A stretch of DNA of 60,000 nucleotides from Antedon mediterranea. Its lineage: Eukaryota > Echinodermata > Crinoidea > Comatulida > Antedonidae. Below the pieces are notes generated by a model. The model ran no database searches. It saw nothing but the letters and a program-made list of their open reading frames with translations, and was not told where the DNA came from. Below are positions 40,372 through 52,200 of this stretch, in pieces (the first letter of the stretch is position 1; every line of letters begins with the position of its first letter). The position numbers were made by a program, and so were the translations under genes. The DNA lies in NCBI RefSeq assembly GCF_964355755.1, contig NC_092675.1:29972912-30032911 (forward strand), read 5' to 3'.

Positions 40372-40637
40372 CTTTTTGATTTAGGATACTTCTTGAATTC
40401 TTTTTGTGTCGCTTCTTGAACGGATTGTAGTGATTGAGGTTCTGCTGAAATACCTAAGGCCCTTTTTTTAGTATAAACAGTAGAACGACCGATAGTTGGA
40501 AGCACAGATTGAAATTTATCTACGGTCGTACGTAATTCGGCCAATTCCACATCTTTCGCCTTAACCAAGTATTCCAGTTCTTCTATACGCCTATCTTTCT
40601 CCCGAAGTTCTTTCTTTAATTCATATAAACTACCCAT
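40372..40637 (-). CDS. PRKG1: cGMP-dependent protein kinase 1, alpha-type first coding exon
   Basis: This encodes 88 residues plus two bases. The ATG is at 40637–40635, giving MGSLYELKKELREKD. A coiled-coil/leucine-zipper segment (about residues 4–45) is followed by DKFQSVLP and the autoinhibitory motif RALGISAEPQS near residue 65, ending KKYPKSK. It aligns, from memory, with mammalian PKG-I alpha (HKCQSVLP; AQGISAEP). In the PKG-I alpha zipper the residue before QSVLP is the redox-sensing Cys42; here it is Phe. The donor is AAAAAG|GTAAGT (exon ends 40372) and leaves phase 2, matching the beta-type exon. Reading upstream, the frame stays open past the ATG, but TTTGGTTTCAG at 40683–40673 (minus strand) is a good splice acceptor. 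The exon therefore probably begins at 40672 with a short 5' UTR and a non-coding exon lies further up. Confidence 0.93.
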
Positions 40638-40672
40638 GTTGTTAAATTGTTTTGTCTGTCCAAGACCAGCTC
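40638..40672 (-). other. PRKG1: 5' UTR part of the alpha-type exon
   Basis: Between the ATG and the candidate acceptor ending at 40673. If the acceptor is unused, the transcript start would instead be near 40.7–40.9 kb, where sequence is richer in GC and CpG. Confidence 0.45.
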
Positions 40673-43600
40673 CTGAAACCAAATAAAAACGATTCAAAAG
40701 TTGGCCAGGGCGACGCAGATCTGCTGGGCGCTTCGAATGTTGTTTGATGCGACTCGCCGCAATACAAGCTCTCTGCTGCTGCCTGCCTGCGTACCCCCTG
40801 CAAGGCCACTAAGTTCACACTTTAACCGCTTTCGTATCGCTTCACGCTTCACTGGTTAGCATGCTCTTGTTTACTTAACTTCTTCTTCCGCATGAATCTG
40901 CATATCGTAATGTTTACAAACTCATGTGTGCGACAAAAAATGAGTATTTATGATTGGCACTCTTGTCAGTCAAAATACTAAATATATACCGCAGCACTAG
41001 TATTCAATCCGAAAGGTCATCGACTATTGAAAGCCATGGGTCGCTGGTTGGTTGATAGGCCTATAATGATAATGATACCACCACAAGAGATAATGATGTA
41101 GGCCTAACGTTCAAATTTATTACTTTGCGATTGCATCGTCTTCCTTACGAATAAATTGGTTTTTTTTAAATTGCGTGTCTTAATTAGAGATAACAATGAA
41201 TCTCTCTGTAATGAACACCGTTCCCCTAAAATAATCATCAACCTCCACTCCTAAATAAACTAAACCTAATAATCTCTACAAAACGCACAATCGTGCGCGT
41301 CCAATATCGCGTGCGGCTAATTACCTACTGTCATTCATCACAGTACAATAAATTCATTTAGACGGGCGTAGATGGAGGCGTATAGACCCGTATATTTTAA
41401 GATATAAATCAGTCGGTGTTCCTATTTCCTAGAATATCCAATTATCCGTAGTAGGCCTAACGCAATCAAATAACTAAGTCACCTCATTACAAATTACAAT
41501 TTGTCGTTAGCTAAGTTTCGTATAAATGATTGCCGTCACAAAAACACGGATTTGTCTACCGGGAAAAAACGGATGTTAAATTAGGCCTATAACTTCAGTA
41601 GGCCTACAGTATAAGCACACTAACACTATAGGCAAGTTATTTAATTAATTATTCGTTGATTTTCCAACTGTGATACTGTGATGGAGTCAATTGGGTAGTT
41701 ATTGTTTAACCAATGATAAAACGACTATTAAGTATGGCACAGGGCGGTTTGTTGTACTGTAAATAGTCTGATGATACGAGGAGGCGGCGGGTATTTTTAT
41801 CTATGGTTCAAATTTGAAGTAGAATATGAGATCAATAATTACTGACCCTCTGCCTCAATTTCTAGGCCCTAGATCTACAACTGATCTCTCTATAACAACA
41901 ACATTCCCTGAGTCTCAATCTGCCTTTTAATTTTTATGAGTTTAATCGCGGTCTTTATACACTGGTAAGGAATTAGATGTGGTCCGAATGCATGATATTG
42001 ACAGTGACGTGTGGAGATGAATGCGGTGACTGACTTATGAACTCTGCTGGTTTTCGTGAACACGAATAAGATTTCGATGATTCTGCTGTGATAGCACAAA
42101 TGACATAGCGAATAAAATTTCGATGATTCTGTATGACATGGTGCTTCAAAATAGTGTAATACTACATTATATAGGACGTACTGTAGTAGTAGTAGTTTGA
42201 CCAATCACAAGTTGAAGTGGAAACCGGGTTTTAACAAAAGTTTATGAATGTAATATTGGTAGAGGGCGCTATTACATTAAACCGCATACAACGGTACAAA
42301 TTAAATCTACTGAGAGGCCTACTGACTACAATTTTTACACACATAGTACGGCTGTAACTTTAGCTAGAGGTATATACATAGACTCACGCCCCATGTTTCT
42401 GACAGCTACAGATATCGGTATCCGCTGTTTATTTGAATTAATGCTACATTACCCAATCATCATAAATGTGTCATATCAGAAAACATACAGATACAGATAC
42501 AGATCAGGTCATACAAACCAATATAGTACAGTATGAAATTTGTCTTCTTGTTGCGAAAAAGAATACACTTAATTAATAGAAAACTTAGTTACAACGCATG
42601 CAAAATACAATACCTTTATCAACAATGTATATACTAATAATCTAAGTTTGTTTTTATTAAATACACTGACTGCTGAAGGTAGAAAGGAATTCCTAGACCG
42701 AGTTGTTTTAATACGCATCATTCTTAACTATAAACTCTCCATGCAAAGGATAGTTGTATTATACAGTACGAGCAATAATTGGTAAGGCAAAGTTCACTGG
42801 ACGTGAATCTCTTAATAAATAAATACTTTAAAATTACAACTAAGAACATAGTAGGCCTAAAGCGACACGTTGCTATCCAGACCCCAGGTCCAATTTTGAG
42901 AACGTGCATGGTGACATTCTCAGTAGTCCAACTCAATCTTGAATTTTCCTCAACTTACCCGATTTTTTTTCGTCACAAATTACTGTATTTGGCGAATCCT
43001 TGTGGTTCCGGTGGGAAGGACTTGAATGGCGAACCACAGCCGATCCCATTGCTTCAACCCACAACTATCAATTCACGAAAACACATTCCTAAATTATTCA
43101 GAGAAAAAAATGATTGTGTTATCGTATCGTAAAGATGTTTATAATTAATATCGTTGTCATGAAAGCCAAAAGTTCGAAAAGAAAGGCCTAAAGCTATTGT
43201 CAGATTACAATATGAAATATTACTAACTGCATCTTAATTATTATAAAAAATGAATTATATTCGGGTACATATTATTTCATAGATTTCAAATTCAATAGCT
43301 AAGACAGTAATCAAAAGAAATTTTAGAATTATTTCATTTCACTAATAACAGCTTTCCAGTTTTGTTTAATCATCAATAAAGTATCAATAGGTTGAACAGT
43401 GCTTTGTACATAGTCCACAATACTCAATTAAGGCCTATGTTTGAAAAACCATTAAAGGTAGAATTAAATTGCACAGTTAGAAAATTATCTGTATTAGTCC
43501 CTTTAATAAAGTCTTAATTTAGCCTGTAGTGTATCCTGGGTAATTGCGAAACCGGACTCATAGAATGCTAATTATTACAAAAGTGAAAGCTAAAAAAAGA

Positions 43601-45749
43601 TAGTACATGTCGTATCGTACATTTCAACATTGGTCTCAAATCAGGTTATATAAATTTATTATGCATTTTCCTTGATTCCCATAGCGCAACGCATGGGCGT
43701 ACGTACGTGCAACGCGCAGTATAGTCACAAGCGGCGGAAAATTGACCAATAGGCTTAAGTGTGATCGGTCAAATTACTTACAATGTCCTGTCCTTGCTTT
43801 CCGTCCTAGTGAGAAAAACACCTTATTTAGGCAAAATACCGTATAATAATAGCAACAGGTACATAGACATCAAATTGGTGCATTCCGTTGCTATGTTGTT
43901 ACCATTATAAACAATGTATCGTAAGTCTGTCAACGATGTACCAATAAGATAGCTACGGTAATGTGTCATAATTAAATAACTCTAGGCTAAACAAATAAGA
44001 AAGCTTACCCTTATAATTGGTTCAAAATGTTACCATAGAGAGGTCTTGGATAATTCAAATTAATATGCGAATTTATGACATATGACGACTAACAAGATTT
44101 TGTTTCTTTTGACAATTGCGATAATAAAATGGTTCCAAATACAATTTATAATTGCACTTTGGAGTGTCAGCGTGCAGCTGTGAATACCAAAGCAAGATAC
44201 GTAGATCATAAAGTCCAGTTATTACAATGCAAACACGGATACAATCGGGATGGACGAGTGAGTTAAGACATTATTTACTTTACAGATGCCTACACATGCA
44301 TTCGATATATACTAAATATATCTATTATATAAAGGGTTACTGTAGACAATAGAGTTATTTATGCGTCCATTGCATGATCGGTCATTGCACTTTAGGTACA
44401 CATTGCGTCTTTGTAGGTAGACCTGGCGTGTTTTGTGGTACGTTTCGACAAACAATGCCAAATTTACCAATTCTATGTTGATTAACTACACGTAATTTTG
44501 TGCGTAGAAACACAAATAAGACCAGAGTTCGTGGTTTTGTGAGCAAAAAATACGAAGAGCAGTTTGTGATTTCAAGTGCGCAGAAAACACGAAGAGCTGA
44601 GCGGTTTGTGATTTCAAGTGCGCAGACAACACCGGGTTCATGATTTTGTGCGCAAACACGAGAGGTTCGTGATTTTGTACGTAGAACATGAAGAAATGTT
44701 CATGATTTTGTGGCAAGAGCTAAGAGTCGCGAATGCGCAGAAATCACGAAGTAGCCGACGTGGTATAATGCAAACTCACGAAAAGCGTAGTTTGGTACCG
44801 GGTTTGGTACTAAGTCAGAAATAAACGTGGGTAATTTGGTTCACGAAAATGACGAAGAAGGGTGCGTTATTATAGACAGACTAATGGATGGGTTACTCGG
44901 TGCACGAAACAGAATGTATTTTATCCGCGCAATTAAATGGGATGACAGGGTCGATGATTATTATTATTATGAGATTCAAAGATAAATTATATTAGTAAAG
45001 TAATATATAATAAACATGTTTTAAATAAATAATAATAATGCCTATTATTTATAGGTCTACTGGGTTAACCCAAGATGTCAAATTAAGAATTGATGCCGCT
45101 TCCTTGAGGTGTATATGGTAGCTAGAAACAGGATAAAGGGAAACGATATAAAAGTAAAGCCGGATAAATATGATATTAATAATGTTATTAACAAATTGTA
45201 CTTGCATTCTTCTTTGAAGAAAGTAAGTTGAGTCCACTGTGAAGGATAGAGCGATAATTCACAATATCCGGCTTAGTCATATTTAGCTCAGAAGTGTTCA
45301 CACTTTGACTACATTTACGAACAGTGCATGAGCAAGCCAGCTATAACTACAACTCGATCCTGTATGTTGTACACAATAAACGCGTTATAGGTCCTACTGC
45401 TGTTCTGGCGATGACCCTATAAAGATTCAATGTTAGCAGATGTCTCCACGGTAAGCTTACTCGTTTATTATAATGTTAAGGTGCGGTTCCATTGTTATTG
45501 TTTAAAAAAAAACCACAGATGAACAATTTCATTAAAAAAAATTTACATCGAAAGAAGAATAGCTAGCGATGATGATGTGTAAACAGTAATGACAAAATAT
45601 AGAGCTCGAAAATGCCTTCATAGGTTAATCGAGACAACTTTATTGTTCGTGGTGGTAGGTAGGTAGGATGTTTCCTCACACCTAGATGTCAGGACAGATG
45701 TCAGAACTATATATAGTAACTGTTTCATAATCGGTTGGAAAGTAGGCCT
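40673..45749. other. Intergenic region between divergent genes
   Basis: It separates the minus-strand PRKG1 exon and the plus-strand ROCO gene. 40700–40880 (CGCTTCGAATG, CTGCTGCTGCCTGCCTGCG) is GC-rich relative to its surroundings and a reasonable promoter candidate for alpha-type transcripts. A 56-bp-spaced pair of TTTCGATGATTCTG lies at about 42073 and 42118. A weak family B MITE relic lies at 43672–43830. The 117-codon frame at 42779–43132 has no recognisable domain. 5' UTR exons of both genes may be hidden here. Confidence 0.5.
44490..44770 (+). repeat. Degenerate tandem repeat of TTCGTGATTTTGTGCGCAGAA type
   Basis: About seven diverged units of 30–45 bp. They share TTYGTGATTT, then (T/A)GTGCGCAGA and ACACGAAGAGC. 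It produces the mirror-image short frames at 44486–44716 (minus) and 44618–44824 (plus), neither of which I regard as a gene. Confidence 0.7.
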
Positions 45750-45902
45750 TAAGCTTTGTCTACAATATCAAACTGTATGTGAAAATGTGATGTACCCATG
45801 GACATGATAATGTCATCACTACCATATTTGGGCATATCACTACCATATTTAGGCACATCACACTTTTTTATCAAACTGGTTTGACAGTGTAGACAGAGCT
45901 CA
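45750..45902. mobile_element. MITE family A, copy 9
   Basis: TAAGCTTTGTCTACAATATC to GACAGTGTAGACAGAGCTCAA, with two CCATATTTGGGC/CCATATTTAGGC interior units. It ends about 100 bp before the first coding exon of the ROCO gene. Confidence 0.88.
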
Positions 45903-46000
45903 ATACCCATACAAAACAGTGTAGGCTACAGAGTTGTAAATCCATGGTCTGGGGCACTTTTACTTAATTGTAAACTGTAATATTTTTTTTTTAAATTCTC

Positions 46001-46002
46001 AG
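46001..46002 (+). promoter_or_regulatory. Splice acceptor before first coding exon of the ROCO gene
   Basis: A T10 tract and AAATTCTCAG precede 46003. This suggests the coding exon begins at 46003 and an untranslated exon lies upstream. Confidence 0.5.
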
Positions 46003-46012
46003 TATCGATAAC

Positions 46013-46048
46013 ATGACAATGTGTATTGAAAATGTATTGTTTATTTAA
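46013..46048 (+). promoter_or_regulatory. Upstream ORF, 11 codons
   Basis: ATGACAATGTGTATTGAAAA through TAA at 46046. It overlaps the in-frame ATG at 46032 in a different frame and stops 67 bp before the strong-context ATG at 46116. That arrangement favours 46116 as the main start and could damp translation. Confidence 0.45.
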
Positions 46049-46115
46049 CGATCATAACGTCAATAAGGAAGTGTACCTAGCGAACCGAGGCAATATTGCC
46101 TTCACTCTAACTAAC

Positions 46116-46283
46116 ATGGATACCAGGTCGTCATCTAGTTTGTTTCCTAGTAGAAGATCTAATCCTAGACGAAGATCGACAATTCAAGAGCAGGGACTGA
46201 TACGTGCCATTCTCAACAATGACAGTGAAGAAGTTCAACGATTAATCGACGAGGAAAAGGTTGAAATAGGCACATTAACAGAA
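46116..46283 (+). CDS. ROCO gene coding exon 1
   Basis: Encodes MDTRSSSSLFPSRRSNPRRR, then a first, partial ankyrin repeat (LIRAILNNDSEEVQRLID). The donor ACAGAA|GTAAGT leaves phase 0. The frame extends upstream to an ATG at 46032, with a stop (TGA) at 46014. Confidence 0.85.
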
Positions 46284-49200
46284 GTAAGTTATTTTATTAT
46301 TTTATAGGAACTTGTGGATTACAAGAATGTAATAGGCCCTAATCATAATTTTTCAAAATGAACAATATTACAAAAAATTCAACAATTATATTTAGTTACC
46401 GTTGCATAATGTATATAAGCCCAGTAATAAATGTTATAATCGTGTTATATTAATGTATTATGTTTAATAGGCCTAGAACCCCAAATGTAAGAAATGTCAC
46501 AAGACATCCGTCAGGATGATCGTCACTTGTGATTGGTCAAATACGTTCCACTGCGTTCTTGCGCAATGCGATGCGTCAAGGAGTGAGATCTCTTTGCATA
46601 TTACAAGATACAAGAAGCTTTATTTGTCTTCGTAAAGAAATGTTGGTTGAGAAAAGTATAAAACAGTAAAAATCTTTAAAAAGTTTAAAAGAGTATTGTT
46701 ACGAATAAATATTATATTAATATATGATATTATGATGAGAAAAAAAAACAAAGAATCCAATTGATACAAAATCATTATGAGAGAAATTAACGTGTTGTTA
46801 GATTGTTCCTTGGTCGGGGATGCTGTTTGTTGAAAATTAAATTATTTTTGTTTTCAAAATAGCTTGGAAAAACATCTTTCCACCTTGCAGCTGCGAATGG
46901 TTACGGATCAATTTGTGAAATTCTAATCAAGGCCAATGCTGATGTTAATAGTACTGACATGGTGAGGATTAAATAATTAATATTATTGAATCACGAGCAT
47001 ACTGATATAATACTAAGTTATTAAATGAATAAAAACATCACTGGTTTCGATTACTGTAAAACAGTAATTTTAACTTACGTTTCAAGAGAGTTTCGTCAGG
47101 TTTACAATCAATGTACACTACATATACATATACATATACATATATACAAATCAATGATGTTGCGTAGCACTGTGTAAATTATATATAAATCATACTGTAA
47201 ATTATAGAAACAGTGCTCATATTCGGAACATGATCTCATAATCGCGTCGAGCATAGCTCATTGGCGAAAGTTCCGTATTTTTTAGTTGTATGAAAAAATG
47301 TCTCTGGCTGGATTCGAACCTGCAACCTCCCGCTTACAGGGCGAGTATCATGCCACTAGACCACAGAGCCATGTATGGTATTATCACAGATTTTCACCCA
47401 CCAGATACATTCTCTCATACAACAAACGCCCTCACAATCAGTGGAGGCTTAACAAGTCAGAATAATCCAGCCAGAGACATTTTTTCATACAACTAAAAAA
47501 TACGGAACTTTCGCCAATGAGCTATGCTCGACGCGATTATGAGATCATGTTCCGAATATGAGCACTGTTTCTATAATTTACAGTATGATTTACATATATA
47601 CATATACATATACATACATTAGGTCATAGACGCATATGCGCTTTTGTCCCTGTTTTCCAAATAAATGTAAGTTAAATAAAAAAAATGAAAATGAAAGAAA
47701 TGAAAACAAAGATAGGCCTATATGTCTTTTATGAATTATGCGTTCTATTTGTAGAAAAAGTAATTTTTAGTTAACCTGAACAATGTCACAGTTTATAAAA
47801 GTACAGCACGTACAGATGGGGAACTAAACACAATACTGTTACGTACGCGTTAATAGGCCTAAACTATATCCTAAACTAATTCTAAAGGTGTGTCTATTTC
47901 TTCCTATATCCGGACTTTCAATGCCAACCATTATTTAAAAAAAATGTTAATACTATTTCTTTTGTTATACTCTCTGAACTAATATAACAATTATTGTTAT
48001 ACTGTACTTATAACTGGAGACTCAGTGGATTATTGATGTACTCTGATCTTTAAGCGTGGTTCCCACTAGCGACGCAACACAAGGACGTAACGCAACGCAA
48101 GTGAATTGACCAATCACAAGCGATGGCTTATTTGCTTGTGATTGCTAACTGTCTATAACTTCGCTTGTCATTGGTTAAAACGCTTGCGTTGCGTTTACGT
48201 CCTTGCGTTACGTTCTAGTGGGAACCAAGCTTTAGTGTTAAGCGTTATCTAAACAAGAAATATTTCTTACAAAAAGCATCGCTCATCTGACGATAAAGCA
48301 TGGTTCCCACTAGAACGCAACGCAGCGACGTATTGAAGCAAAGTGATGTATTGCATAATCACAAGTGGGAACCGACGACGCAACATTGCTGCAAAAATCG
48401 CAGGTTTGATTTCACGTAGGCGGGGGGAAACACAATGGTTGGAAGGGCATTTTCATACGTTGCGTAGATTGCGTTACGTTGCGTCGCTTGGGAACCACGC
48501 AGGAACGGCGTGGAAATCTGTTTAATTTTTAAACAATAGGCTACTACACGAATTTATTTTTTGTAACGTAATTATTAAGCTTTAACAATTTAAAAAGTTT
48601 TATAACGTGGCCATTTAAATATTATATTAATTTGTAATCGTGTTAGCTTTGTAGGTGTTTATACTGCGATTGAGTTCAGTGAATGTATGGTATTTTATTG
48701 ATTATTAAATGAATAAAACAATGTTTCTCAAGCAAGTCTACACTACCGGTACCTTTATGTGACAACAACAAATGTGATGTGCCCATATGGACATGATGAT
48801 GTCATATCACTGCCATACTTGGATATTATCACTACCATATTTTGGCACATCACGATTTTTTTTGTCAAACTAGCTTGATAGTGTAGACAGAGCTTTAGAT
48901 TCACGTGTGGCAATAGAAACCCTTATTAAAGTTATGCTCTAAGTTTGTTCGTTTTGATTTCACAATGCATCAAACTTGTTATTTATACAGATTAATTCAA
49001 AGTATTAAATAAAAGATGCAAAGCCTGCGGAAAAGACCAAATAAGCTCAATATAGAGCTTTAAGCCTGGTTTCACCAGTACAAAATTACGAAACCCACAG
49101 CCATTAAAAAATGTTCAGAAATAAAAATATGTGTGCTTATATTTCAGGAAGGAAGAAGTCCGCTCCACGAAGCTGCCAAAGAAAACAACTTAGAAATATG

Positions 49201-52200
49201 CAAGTTATTAATTGATCGCTCAGCTAACGTCGACCTCAAAGATAACGTAAGATTTCAAATACGTAAACTAATTTACATAATTCATGTATATAATTTATTA
49301 ATTGTATCATATTATTGTTGTGAGTACTTCTAAAGCTTGGTTCCCACTAGAGACGCAAGTAACGCAACGTAACGAGGTGTTGACGCAAAGTTCTGTATTG
49401 CGTAATCACAAGTGGAAACCGACGACGCAATAATGCTACAAACATTGATTTCACACAGGCGGGGGAAAACACAATATTGGAAGGGTATTTTCTTACGTTG
49501 CGTAGGTTGCGTTAAGCGTGGTTCCCACTTGCGACGTATCGTAACGCAAACGACGCAACGTAAGAAAATGCCCTTCCAATAATTGTGTTTACCCCCGCCT
49601 GCGTGAAATCAAACAAGCGATTTTTACAGCACTGTTGCGTCGTCGGTTCCCACTGGTGATTACGAAATACATCACTTTGCGTCAATACGTCGTTGCGTTG
49701 CGTTCTAGTGGGAACCACGCTTACGTTGCCTCGCTCGTGGGAACCAAGCTTTAGGCATATACAGACAGGCAATAGCCTTTTTCAGGTTTTTAATTACATT
49801 TTGTCCTTAGGATCATTGAATCAAGGCCCACATTAATTTATAGCAAGCTCAGAATATAGCATCTACTACTACTGTTCTTTGTTATGTTTTGACTTTATTC
49901 CGACAGAAAGGTTTGACAGCTCTCAGCTTGGCAATTCTGCTTGGTCATTCCACCATCTGTGCGTTTCTTCTTGATAAAGGAGCTGATATTTCATCAAAAG
50001 ATTGTGTAAGTATGAACAAGTTAATAAGATGATGGTACCAACGAAGCAACAGTAGGATGGTAATGGAGATGATGTGACGATATGATAAATTGGATAATTA
50101 ACTGAACTTAACGTCCCTTTTGCAAAAAAAGGAGAGTTATCTCACAAGTTGTTTGTGCTAGCGGAACAAATATATCGAACAATTTGCTCGTTGATTTGAG
50201 AATAGACTAGGCCTACTAGGTACAGAAATGTAATGTAACTTTCAAATTAAATAAAATCAAATATACTCTATTCATCATCGTTAAACATATAAATAAATCA
50301 GAAAAATAGGTCGATAAAGAGATAAAAAGGAAACACGTAAAAACTCGGAATGAGCTTGATAAAAGTATTAAATAAATACAAATAAAAAATTATTTGTTAT
50401 CTTATAGGATGGCAGGACACCGCTTCATTTAGCTGTCATTGTTAACAATTTCGACATTTGTTGTCGACTCGTTGAAAATAAAGCACCGATTAGAGAAAAG
50501 AATAAGGTAAAAAGAAATTACAAATACTCAACTATAAAAAAAGTCTATTAATGTATCAATTGATGTAATATTATTAATGTATTATTAATGTATCAATTGA
50601 TATAATATTATTAATGTATTATTAATGTATCAATTGATATAATATTATTAATGTATTATTAATGTATCAATTGATATAATATTATTAATGTATTATTAAT
50701 GTATCAATTGATATAATATTATTAATGTATTATTAATGTATCAATTGATGTAATGTTATTAATGTATTATTAATGTATCAATTGATATAATAGTATTAAT
50801 GTATTATTAATGTATCAATTGATATAATGTTATTAATGTATTATTAATGTATCAATTGATATAATATTATTAATGTATTATTAATGTATCAATTGATGTA
50901 ATATTATTAATGTATTATTAATGTATCAATTGATATAATATTATTAATGTATTATTAATGTATCAATTGATGTAATGTTATTAATGTATTATTAATGTAT
51001 CAATTGATGTAATGTTATTAATGTATTATTAATGTATCAATTGATATAATATTATTAATGTATTATTAATGTATCAATTGATATAATATTATTAATGTAT
51101 CAATTGATGTAATATTATTAATGTATTATTATGTATCAATTGATATAATATTATTAATGTATCAATTGATGTAATATTATTAATGTATTATTATGTATTA
51201 TGTATTATTAATGTATCAATTGATATAATATTATTATCAAGTCAAGTCAAGTATCATTTATTGTCATTTGTTTTAAGAAAAAAAAACATAGAAATTCTGT
51301 TATATTATGATGATTCTTTTTTGTTATTAATTAGTATTTATTATATAACACCTAAATAAATTCCTGTCATTTGATTGGACGATTGTGGGTCACATGGCGT
51401 GTAATAGTACGCACTATTAAACGATCGTTTCCTTTCATCATTCACCTCGTGCCATTATTTGTACCATTACACTCATAAACATTCATTATTTGTATATTAT
51501 TAGTAATTTGATTATTCATTCATTTCCTTTATAAATATTTAATATATACAAATAATACAAAAAAACAAAAATAGAAACAATTTCACAAGGAAATTAACAA
51601 TATAAGCAACTTCCACAAAACCAACCTACAAAATCCTAAAATCATAGGTCTCTTATTATTGTGTTTTAGGAAGGTAACTCAGCAATTGACGAAGCCGAGT
51701 CGCTAAACCATCGAGCGGTTGCCGACTACTTAAAAAGTGAGGTAATAATAGTGAACGTATTTAATTATGAATGTGTATCTTTTATTAATAATAATAATAT
51801 CTATCATGTAATATGATAAATGTTGTATAACATGGCTATTAATAACAAAATACAAAGTAAGTGAAAGGAGAAAACGAAAGATAATGGCAAGACGTCATCA
51901 ATGATAAACAAAATAAATTAATAAGATAAAATAAACAATAGAAACTTCAGATTATCCTGAAGAATAAATGTATATTATTATTTTGATTTGAATATTATGC
52001 CTATTATAGGCTAATTTACAAGATCTTTTGAAGCTAGCAGAGGGTGGGCAACCATTAGATGTATTGAAGCTGAATGTTATCGGCCACCCGATGTCTGGTA
52101 AGACAACATTACTCAAAACACTAATACAGGTTTGTTGTAGCTTATATATTTTGATATTGCATCAAATCACAGCGACCGAAACATACACATCTTAAGTAAT

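Noticed and set aside
42779-43132. 117-codon frame in the PRKG1–ROCO intergenic region
   Set aside because: No recognisable domain, repeat or splice context; a chance open frame is the simplest reading.
43672-43830. Possible further family B MITE
   Set aside because: Some matching phrases (GCGCAACGC, GACCAATAGG, GTCCTAGTGAG) but the ends are too decayed to define; kept only as a relic in the intergenic note.
46498-46590. Possible family B interior (CTTGTGATTGGTCAAATACG)
   Set aside because: Matches the type 2 interior briefly but lacks both terminal repeats, so not listed as an element.
47290-47496. 68-codon frame beginning MKKCLWLDSNLQPP
   Set aside because: It is the antisense of the tRNA-like sequence; this LDSNLQP-type string is a familiar artefact of translated tRNAs.
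50540-51235. CRISPR-like regular array
   Set aside because: The 37-bp period has no unique spacers, and the setting is a eukaryotic intron; it is a plain satellite.
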